Assembly: GCA_021792315.1 (NCBI GenBank)
Contig: JAJYUX010000072.1
Coordinates: forward strand, 1 to 8,568
Origin: an archaeon
GTDB taxonomy: Archaea > Thermoproteota > Nitrososphaeria > Nitrososphaerales > CADDZS01
Direction: 5' to 3'
DNA: 8,568 nt
Of the stretch, positions 1 to 4,365 are shown one piece after another; positions within the stretch are counted from its first letter, which is position 1; every line of letters starts with the position of its first letter. The notes below the pieces were generated by a model that worked only from the letters and a program-made list of their open reading frames with translations, did not search any database and was not told the origin of the DNA. The position numbers were made by a program, and so were the translations under genes.

Positions 1-696
1 AAGAGAAAAATCAATGCCTTCGTGGAGAAACCTATGACAGCAACAGCCACAGACGGTCAAAAATTAGTGGATGTGGCGAAGGACTCTGGAGCGTTTCTGA
101 CGGTTGGTTTTATCGAACGTTTCAATCAAGCCGTTGTCGATGCAAAGCAGGCGCTCAAAGATAAGATGCTCGGGGAACCACTACTTCTCGAATTTCACAG
201 GGAGAACAAATGGCTTGGGAATATTACGGACGTAGGCATAGTTGCTGACACTACTGTCCACGATATTGATACTGCCAGATGGTTGTTCGACGAAGAACCG
301 AAAGTGGTCTATGCTCGACTGGGAAAGGTTATGTCGGAAAAGCGAGAGGATTTCGCGGCAATCACCCTCGGATTCTCCGGCATGAAGACTGCTTTCATAG
401 TCTCTAACTGGGTAACACCGAAGCGCCTGCGTCAGCTTACTGTGGTCTGTACTCAGGGAGTTATTACACTAGATTTCGTCACCCAAGAAACTCGATTCGA
501 CGATGCAAAAGGTACGAGCATACCAAGGCGAAACTTTAGGGAGCCATTGGTCGCCGAAATGAGTTCTTTTCTGGAGGCTTTGAAGAACGGGAGAGCTCCA
601 CTCGTGAAACCTAAGGACGGATTGAACAATACGATTATAGCGGAAGCAGCTATCGCAAGCAACACTTCCGGAGCCCCGATCTATCTGAACATTTGA
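1..696 (+). CDS. Gfo/Idh/MocA-family sugar dehydrogenase, 3' part (N-terminus off the window)
   Basis: The reading frame is open from base 1, so the gene begins to the left; about 231 C-terminal residues are present, ending in tandem stops TGA-TAA. The N-terminal Rossmann NAD(P)-binding core is missing except for its end, the family's VEKPM motif (residues 8-12 of the visible part), whose Lys is a catalytic residue. It is followed by the GFIERFN stretch and by the substrate-domain motif around VADTTVHDIDTARWLF, where the Asp and His match the family's conserved D...H pair. The C-terminal EPLVAEMSSFLEALKNGR segment is also typical. Enzymes of this family oxidise a sugar hydroxyl, often C3 of UDP-GlcNAc-type sugars. 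The HDIDTARWLF form resembles archaeal UDP-sugar 3-dehydrogenases, and the acetyltransferase at 3594-4118 would suit that pathway, but the exact substrate is inferred. The GTG at base 22 is internal to the conserved motif and is not the real start. T-rich DNA follows the stop. Confidence 0.85.
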   Translation, partial: KRKINAFVEKPMTATATDGQKLVDVAKDSGAFLTVGFIERFNQAVVDAKQALKDKMLGEPLLLEFHRENKWLGNITDVGIVADTTVHDIDTARWLFDEEPKVVYARLGKVMSEKREDFAAITLGFSGMKTAFIVSNWVTPKRLRQLTVVCTQGVITLDFVTQETRFDDAKGTSIPRRNFREPLVAEMSSFLEALKNGRAPLVKPKDGLNNTIIAEAAIASNTSGAPIYLNI

Positions 697-708
697 TAAT
701 CGACCACA

Positions 709-727
709 GTATTTTTCCATTTTTCTC
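709..727 (+). terminator. T-rich stretch after the dehydrogenase gene
   Basis: Two T-tracts (TTTTT at 712-716 and TTTTT at 720-724) lie 16-28 nt beyond the stop codon. Oligo-T runs without a hairpin are the usual archaeal transcription terminator. Assignment rests only on composition and position. Confidence 0.4.
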
Positions 728-812
728 AAGTGGAGCACGGGAATGATGGAAAAGATACCTTGCACTCCTACCATGACACTCGCTGATGAATCGAAACCAT
801 CGCAAACACCTA

Positions 813-828
813 AGCTAAAGTATATATT
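813..828 (+). promoter_or_regulatory. TATA-box promoter of the winged-helix regulator gene
   Basis: AAAG followed by TATATATT (821-828) fits an archaeal BRE plus TATA box. A transcript start about 26 nt downstream would fall near 850. This puts the possible TTG start at 828 upstream of the transcript and leaves a leader of roughly 45 nt to the ATG at 897, which has its own Shine-Dalgarno sequence. Confidence 0.55.
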
Positions 829-882
829 TGGGACTACTCCCAAAGTACAGGGTCGTTTCCATTATGCCGTTTGATATTGGCC

Positions 883-890
883 AGGAGGGT
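883..890 (+). promoter_or_regulatory. Shine-Dalgarno site deciding the start of the regulator gene
   Basis: AGGAGGGT lies 6-8 nt before ATG 897 and is complementary to the 3' end of archaeal 16S rRNA. It is the strongest ribosome site in the window and favours ATG 897 over the in-frame upstream TTG 828 and ATG 864. Confidence 0.6.
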
Positions 891-896
891 GTGGAC

Positions 897-1493
897 ATGG
901 CCGCTCTGGAGCTCCCCAGTGCCAATGATTTTGCTATTCTCAAAGCAATGGGGGATGTTGATGAAGAAAAAGAGCTCTCGTTTCAAGGAATAAAGAGAAA
1001 ACTCGGTCTCCATCAAGAGACGTTGTCCCGAGCTTTACATAGATTGCAACGTGATGGTTACGTCGAACGTCTTGCTCACGCCTACAAGATAAGCCAAAAG
1101 GGAATCAGCACAATCTCTCAAGTCAGTCCGAGAACTCACAAAATACCTACCAGTGAACCGTATTCGGTGAAATTGCTTCAGGCGGTTCTACCTCACGGCT
1201 TCTACATCAACCTTCTGGTGGACTCGCTGAGTTACAAGTGGTTTGGCAATCTTCGCTGGCTGGGCTCGACTCAGAATGGAGATTCGGTCACGCTTTCTTG
1301 GATCACAAATGAGACCGGAGTAAAGATCTCTCTCAAGATTAAGGATGATAATCTGACTATCGAGACCTATCCAAAGGATTCGGCATCCATATCCTTTGCA
1401 ACGCGATCTGCTTTCGAGTTGTTTGACAACGTGTCTCGAGCTCTCAGGAGTGTAGAGAACTCGAGTGCGTCGCTCTATTCCAAAGCTTCCTGA
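897..1493 (+). CDS. Winged helix-turn-helix transcriptional regulator with an unassigned C-terminal domain
   Basis: A 198-aa protein. Residues about 10-70 form a winged helix: a helix at 10-19, then SFQGIKRKLGLHQETLSRAL as helix-turn-helix with the recognition helix near 39-50, then RDGYVERLAHAYKISQKG as the wing. This layout is common in MarR/ArsR-like archaeal regulators and implies DNA binding in the cytoplasm. Residues about 86-185 (PYSVKLLQAVLPHGFY onward) are a separate mixed alpha/beta domain rich in Trp and Leu around LSYKWFGNLRWLG, which I cannot assign. It could sense a ligand or mediate dimerisation. The frame extends upstream to TTG 828 and ATG 864, but the TATA box at 821-828 and the AGGAGGGT site point to ATG 897. 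The gene lies 86 nt upstream of the proteasome beta gene on the same strand, so it may regulate itself or that pair; this is positional inference only. Confidence 0.75.
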   Translation: MAALELPSANDFAILKAMGDVDEEKELSFQGIKRKLGLHQETLSRALHRLQRDGYVERLAHAYKISQKGISTISQVSPRTHKIPTSEPYSVKLLQAVLPHGFYINLLVDSLSYKWFGNLRWLGSTQNGDSVTLSWITNETGVKISLKIKDDNLTIETYPKDSASISFATRSAFELFDNVSRALRSVENSSASLYSKAS

Positions 1494-1526
1494 GAGAAGC
1501 TCCTTGTGACCTGTTTCCGAGTCAAG

Positions 1527-1572
1527 CTAGTCACTAACTAGTATTCGTTTCCTATATTCTAGGTTAAGGAGA
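1527..1572 (+). promoter_or_regulatory. Upstream region of the proteasome pair: palindrome, TATA-like box, Shine-Dalgarno
   Basis: A 5-bp inverted repeat CTAGT-CACTA-ACTAG spans 1527-1541. A TATA-like CTATATT (1552-1558) follows, then AAGGAG (1566-1571), a good Shine-Dalgarno 8 nt before the TTG at 1580. The TATA-like box is only about 25 nt from the start codon, which would give a nearly leaderless transcript and make the Shine-Dalgarno useless. A promoter further upstream, or read-through from the regulator gene, may therefore supply the mRNA. The palindrome could be an operator; it is short and could be chance. Confidence 0.4.
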
Positions 1573-1579
1573 ATGTCAA

Positions 1580-2155
1580 TTGACAACAATTGTAGGAATA
1601 AATTGTAAGGACGGAGTCGTACTATCATCAGACAAGAGAGCAAGCAAAGGGTTCTTCATTGGATCAAAGGAAACCCAAAAGATACTACCGGTCGACGAAA
1701 CATTGGCTGTTGCGATTGCAGGGCAAGTTTCAGACGCCGAGTACCTCGTGAATGTCGTCAGGGCAGAACGAAAGCTAGTGACACTCCAGAGAGGCTTTCC
1801 ACTTACAGTGAAGGAGACCTCCAAACTCATTGCAAACATTGCATATAATGGATTGAAGAGCTATCAACCATACTACGCAGAGTTTATCGTAGCTGGTGTT
1901 GACGCGACTGGACCTCATGTCTTCATCTCGGATATGAGCGGAGCTGTATCTTCCGAGGAGTATGTCTCCACTGGCTCGGGTAGCCCGATAGCATATGGTG
2001 TTCTCGAGAGCAATTACAAGAAGGAATTGACGATGGACGATGCAAAGACTATTGCAACATCGGCGGTTAAAGCGGCAATGGAAAGAGATCCAGGATCAGG
2101 CAATGGAATCGACGTTCTATCAATTCCCGCAACGATTCAGGTGATGGCAAATTAG
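1580..2155 (+). CDS. psmB: 20S proteasome beta subunit, catalytic, without propeptide
   Basis: A 191-aa N-terminal-nucleophile hydrolase forming the proteolytic inner rings of the cytoplasmic 20S proteasome. The protein begins M-TTIVGI, so removal of Met alone exposes the catalytic Thr1. Counting from that Thr, the active-site set is present: Asp17, Lys33, Gly47 (in AGQVSD), Ser132 in STGSGSP, and Asp169/Ser172 in RDPGSG, equivalent to Ser129, Asp166 and Ser169 of the Thermoplasma enzyme. Position 45 is Ile, giving a hydrophobic S1 pocket and suggesting chymotrypsin-like preference. The start is TTG: a TAA at 1565-1567 lies in frame just four codons upstream with no start codon between, and AAGGAG sits 8 nt before the TTG. 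Most archaeal beta subunits carry a short cleaved propeptide, so its absence is notable. The alpha gene starts 14 nt after this stop, so the two are surely co-transcribed. Confidence 0.95.
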   Translation: MTTIVGINCKDGVVLSSDKRASKGFFIGSKETQKILPVDETLAVAIAGQVSDAEYLVNVVRAERKLVTLQRGFPLTVKETSKLIANIAYNGLKSYQPYYAEFIVAGVDATGPHVFISDMSGAVSSEEYVSTGSGSPIAYGVLESNYKKELTMDDAKTIATSAVKAAMERDPGSGNGIDVLSIPATIQVMAN

Positions 2156-2163
2156 GAGTTGAT
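2154..2163 (+). promoter_or_regulatory. Ribosome site of the proteasome alpha gene, overlapping the beta stop codon
   Basis: AGGAGTTGAT matches the perfect 16S complement AGGAGGTGAT at 9 of 10 positions and overlaps the TAG stop of the beta gene. The spacing to ATG 2170 is 6 nt from its end. An in-frame TAA at 2167-2169 directly precedes this ATG, so the alpha N-terminus cannot be longer. The nearer ATG at 2162 is out of frame. Confidence 0.65.
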
Positions 2164-2169
2164 GCATAA

Positions 2170-2844
2170 ATGGAATCACAACAGCAATACGGAGGACGTA
2201 TGCCTTACTTCTACAGTCCTGAAGGTTCACTTGTTCAGGTGGACTTCGCGCTTGAGGCTGTTAACCGCGGATCGACGACATTGGGAATCAGGACGAACGA
2301 AGTTGCAGTTCTTGCTAGTCAACTCAAGCCGACGAGGCCTCTAATAGATCCATCGGAGAAAGTCTTCCTCGTAGAAGATCACATAGGTGCCACAGGAGCT
2401 GGATACATTGGAGACGTCCTAAAACTTATCCAAGAGCTTCGCACTGAAGCGCAGAAACACAATCTGACTTTCGGTTCACCAATCGATGTAAAGACAGCAG
2501 CGGAAAGCTTGAGCTCCTATCTACATCAGTACACCATCTACGCTGTTCGGCCCCTGGGCGCATCGGTTATCATAGCTGGAAAGGATCCGACAGGAGTTCA
2601 ACTTTACCAGGTCGATCCTAGTGGAACATTTTTCAGAGGGTCCGCGTTTGCAATCGGACACAGGTCGGAACAGACGATAGAGTACCTCCAAAGAAAATAC
2701 CAAACCGATATGTCCAAAGAAGCCCTGATCGATCTTGCAAAGGAAGCAATCAAAACGGCGACTAACGAAGACTCACCGGTAGAGGTCGGAGTAGTGAACG
2801 GAACCGATTCAAAGTTTCACAAGCTCCCTCTGAGGACTGCCTAG
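2170..2844 (+). CDS. psmA: 20S proteasome alpha-type subunit with a divergent gate region
   Basis: A 224-aa alpha-type subunit, expected to form the outer heptameric rings that gate substrate entry and dock ATPases. The alpha signature is clear: FYSPEGSLVQVDFALEAVNRGSTTLGI (residues 14-40), YAVRPLGASVIIAG, and DPSGTFFRGSAFAIG. There is no N-terminal Thr, so it is non-catalytic. Numbered against the Thermoplasma protein, which aligns without gaps from Arg10 to Gly39, Pro17, Gly19 and Leu21 are kept. Lys64 and Gly78 correspond to Lys66 and Gly80 of the ATPase-tail pocket. However Tyr8, Asp9 and Tyr26 of the open-gate cluster become Gly8, Gly9 and Phe26, and Arg28 becomes Leu. The start is fixed by the stop codon immediately upstream. 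The gene lies 14 nt after psmB, an order (beta then alpha) like actinobacterial prcBA. It may be a second, divergent alpha subunit if the genome also holds a canonical one. Confidence 0.9.
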   Translation: MESQQQYGGRMPYFYSPEGSLVQVDFALEAVNRGSTTLGIRTNEVAVLASQLKPTRPLIDPSEKVFLVEDHIGATGAGYIGDVLKLIQELRTEAQKHNLTFGSPIDVKTAAESLSSYLHQYTIYAVRPLGASVIIAGKDPTGVQLYQVDPSGTFFRGSAFAIGHRSEQTIEYLQRKYQTDMSKEALIDLAKEAIKTATNEDSPVEVGVVNGTDSKFHKLPLRTA

Positions 2845-2863
2845 ATACAGAATAATCTACAAT

Positions 2864-2910
2864 GGCCGGCAGATCGCTGGCCGCCCCTCTTTTGAGGGGC
2901 AATCTTTTTC
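2864..2910 (+). terminator. Two tandem hairpins followed by a T-run after the proteasome pair
   Basis: The first hairpin pairs GGCCGGC (2864-2870) with GCTGGCC (2876-2882): 7 bp with one G-U pair and a 5-nt loop. It abuts a second, perfect 7-bp hairpin: GCCCCTC (2883-2889), TTTT loop, GAGGGGC (2894-2900). TCTTTTTC follows. The arrangement looks like a rho-independent terminator or a 3'-end stabiliser of the psmBA mRNA, 20 nt past the stop. Hairpin terminators are less usual in archaea than plain T-tracts. Confidence 0.6.
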
Positions 2911-2943
2911 TCTGTAGAACATCAGTTCCTACTTGACAGCTCA

Positions 2944-3231
2944 ATGCCCAGAGCAAAAAACCTTGAAGAGCTAAGACATGCACTTCTGTTTAACAACACC
3001 TTGGATGTTTGGATGGCTCTCTCAAACGAAAGAAATTCTGAATGGCGCAATTTGGAAGAGTACAACCGCTTCCTAGATCATCTCGCAAATACTGGAGTGA
3101 AGCTGGACGCATCCGTGGTATGCCCTCCGATTAAGGGCTTCTCCGAGAAACCCCCTAAAGCATTCAATATTAGATTGGACGATAACACTGTCCAGAAAAT
3201 CAGACAATTCACAAGCGTTCAGAAGCAGTAA
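2944..3231 (+). CDS. Conserved-looking small protein of unknown function (95 aa)
   Basis: I do not recognise this protein. It is soluble, charged and has no membrane segment. Residues about 5-50 are predicted helical (LEELRHALLFNNTLDVWMALSNER, then WRNLEEYNRFLDHLANTG), followed by a Pro-rich link with a single Cys (VVCPPIKGFSEKPPKAF) and a last amphipathic helix (DDNTVQKIRQFTSVQK). The Trp-, Leu- and Asn-rich composition, codon use like its neighbours and absence of an overlapping alternative argue for a real gene. No Shine-Dalgarno precedes ATG 2944 and no clear TATA box was found 26 nt upstream, so its transcription may depend on read-through of the hairpins at 2864-2900 or on a weak promoter. 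It lies between the proteasome pair and the Trm112 gene. Confidence 0.6.
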   Translation: MPRAKNLEELRHALLFNNTLDVWMALSNERNSEWRNLEEYNRFLDHLANTGVKLDASVVCPPIKGFSEKPPKAFNIRLDDNTVQKIRQFTSVQKQ

Positions 3232-3239
3232 TTCCAACA

Positions 3240-3285
3240 AATTAAATAGTCAAGATAACTGAACTTCAAATTGAAACCAGCGGAG
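3240..3285 (+). promoter_or_regulatory. Probable promoter of the Trm112/acetyltransferase pair
   Basis: AATTAAATA (3240-3248) is a TATA-like box. A start 26 nt on would fall near 3270, at the centre of an 11-nt palindrome TTCAA-A-TTGAA (3265-3275). GGAG (3282-3285) lies 9 nt before the TTG at 3295 as a weak ribosome site. Confidence 0.4.
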
Positions 3286-3294
3286 TCGTCATAG

Positions 3295-3567
3295 TTGAAG
3301 AGAAAGTTGCTCGATATTCTCGCATGTCCGATAGACAAGCACTACCCGCTCGAACTTTTCGAAGTAAACTCCGAAGGCGAGATTGTTGTTGACGGTGCTC
3401 TTTTTTGTGTAGAATGCGGGAGATACTACCCAATAACTGATGAGATTCCTGTTATGCTCCCCGACGATCTAAGGAATACGAAAGAAGATCTTGAGTTCTT
3501 GACAAAACACAAGGAAAAGCTTCCCGAAAAGATAGTGAAGAAGGGACGGCCCAGTCATCTAGATTGA
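3295..3567 (+). CDS. Trm112-family zinc-binding protein (methyltransferase activator)
   Basis: A 90-aa protein with the Trm112/UPF0434 pattern: KLLDILACPIDKHYPLELF at the N-terminus, FCVECGRYYPITDEIPVMLPDD in the middle and a charged helical tail. In archaea and eukaryotes Trm112 is a small obligate partner that stabilises and activates several SAM-dependent methyltransferases acting on tRNA, rRNA and release factor. Yeast Trm112 binds zinc through Cys11, Cys16, Cys112 and Cys115. Here Cys11 is kept, position 16 is His, and Cys38 and Cys41 form the second half, so a Cys3His site is possible. The start is TTG, because an in-frame TAG directly precedes it and no ATG exists before Met54. The acetyltransferase gene begins 26 nt after the stop, suggesting co-transcription without an obvious functional link. 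Confidence 0.85.
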   Translation: MKRKLLDILACPIDKHYPLELFEVNSEGEIVVDGALFCVECGRYYPITDEIPVMLPDDLRNTKEDLEFLTKHKEKLPEKIVKKGRPSHLD

Positions 3568-3593
3568 TGCTTCGAATGGGTTGCTAGACTCCT

Positions 3594-4118
3594 TTGAAAA
3601 CAAAAAAGAGAATCTTGCCTCCCAAGAAGACCTCTTCAAAAGTCCAAAACCGCATTTCACCTTCCGCAATCATAGGAAAAAACGTCAGAATCTGGCATTT
3701 TGCTTACGTCGGTTCTGACACCAAAATCGGAGACAATACGAAGATAGGTTCTCTCGCACATGTCGATTACAATGTTGTCATTGGGAAGAATTGCAAAGTA
3801 GAGGGCCTAGCCTACATAGCGCCCCTTTCTCGGATAGGAGACAACGTGTTCGTCGGGCCATCTGTGACTCTGACTAACGACCCCTATCCGTTGTCACAGA
3901 AGATGATTGGAGTCACAGTAGAAGATGGGGCAATTATATGCGCTGGCGCTGTTGTAAAGGCAGGAGTCAAGATAGGCAAGAACAGTGTTGTTGCTATGGG
4001 AGCTGTCGTTACGAAAGATGTCCCGCCAGAGTCAGTTGTGGTTGGAGTTCCAGCCAGAGTAGTTTACTCCAGAAGCGCGTATGAAGAGAAACGACTGGCG
4101 TGGAATAATACAACTTAA
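3594..4118 (+). CDS. Left-handed beta-helix N-acetyltransferase, WbpD-like
   Basis: A 174-aa hexapeptide-repeat acyltransferase, expected to be a cytoplasmic trimer using acetyl-CoA. Repeats of the IGDNTKIG / IGKNCKV / IGDNVFVGPSV type run from residue 21 to about 140, followed by AMGAVVTKDVPPESVVVGVPARVV, the family's C-terminal CoA-binding signature. The RIWHFAYVG start, FVGPSVTLTNDPYP (residues 86-99) and VEDGAIICAGAVVKAG motifs match the WbpD group, which acetylates the 3-amino group of UDP-2-acetamido-3-amino sugars. The Gfo/Idh dehydrogenase at 1-696 belongs to the family of WbpB, the pathway's first enzyme, and the GlcNAc-P transferase next door uses such sugars, so a role in N-glycan or surface sugar synthesis is a reasonable inference. 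A basic Lys-rich tail of about 20 residues precedes the helix. The start is TTG; TAG at 3585-3587 is in frame, and no ATG occurs until Met104. Its stop lies 1 nt from the convergent gene's stop. Confidence 0.85.
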   Translation: MKTKKRILPPKKTSSKVQNRISPSAIIGKNVRIWHFAYVGSDTKIGDNTKIGSLAHVDYNVVIGKNCKVEGLAYIAPLSRIGDNVFVGPSVTLTNDPYPLSQKMIGVTVEDGAIICAGAVVKAGVKIGKNSVVAMGAVVTKDVPPESVVVGVPARVVYSRSAYEEKRLAWNNTT

Positions 4119-4119
4119 A

Positions 4120-4365
4120 CTATCCACGAGTCACGCTATGCGGCAGCTGTTTCTTCACCATTGCATTGCGCAAGAGAATGAAAATTTCGAGCCAAACAGC
4201 GACGAGTAGAGTAGCTAGTACTCCTTTAATGACACCGTCGAGTAGGGAATGAAAGAGTGCCAACGGAACTATGAGCTCAAAAATAATTATCGTTCCCGCA
4301 AGTACGAGAAACCACACTGCAACAAATATCCCTTGGAGCATCCTAATCGGGTCGCTACTTGCCAA
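4120..4365 (-). CDS. Small membrane protein of unknown function (81 aa), coupled to the GlcNAc-P transferase
   Basis: Two strongly hydrophobic segments, about residues 13-38 and 46-65, predict a two-helix integral membrane protein with a basic C-terminus (RNAMVKKQ...). I recognise no family. The TTG start at 4365 lies inside the end of the transferase gene, overlapping it by 11 nt. It is supported by GGGTGAT, complementary to the 16S 3' end, 5 nt upstream. An alternative ATG at 4341 would give 73 aa and no overlap. Overlap implies translational coupling and a possible partner or accessory role for the transferase at the membrane. Its TAG stop is separated by 1 nt from the stop of the convergent acetyltransferase gene, so the two transcripts must overlap at their 3' ends. 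Confidence 0.7.
   Translation of the reverse strand: MASSDPIRMLQGIFVAVWFLVLAGTIIIFELIVPLALFHSLLDGVIKGVLATLLVAVWLEIFILLRNAMVKKQLPHSVTRG

Noticed and set aside
740..812. C/D-box-like sRNA: ATGATGG and CTGATGA motifs upstream of the regulator gene
   Set aside because: The first box deviates from RTGATGA, the D' and C' boxes overlap, and no terminal CTGA D box follows; the motifs occur easily by chance.
469..843. Minus-strand open frame of 124 codons across the dehydrogenase end and intergenic region
   Set aside because: It is antisense to a conserved enzyme, has no family-like motifs, and its composition follows the plus-strand codons.
828..896. Extension of the winged-helix protein to TTG 828 or ATG 864
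   Set aside because: TTG 828 abuts the TATA box and would lie upstream of the transcript start; ATG 897 has the strong AGGAGGGT ribosome site.
1573..1608. ATG 1573 as the psmB start
   Set aside because: It is out of frame and reaches a stop after 11 codons; the TTG at 1580 opens the conserved proteasome frame.
2159..2344. 61-codon plus-strand frame at the start of psmA
   Set aside because: It is a shifted-frame shadow of the conserved alpha subunit sequence.
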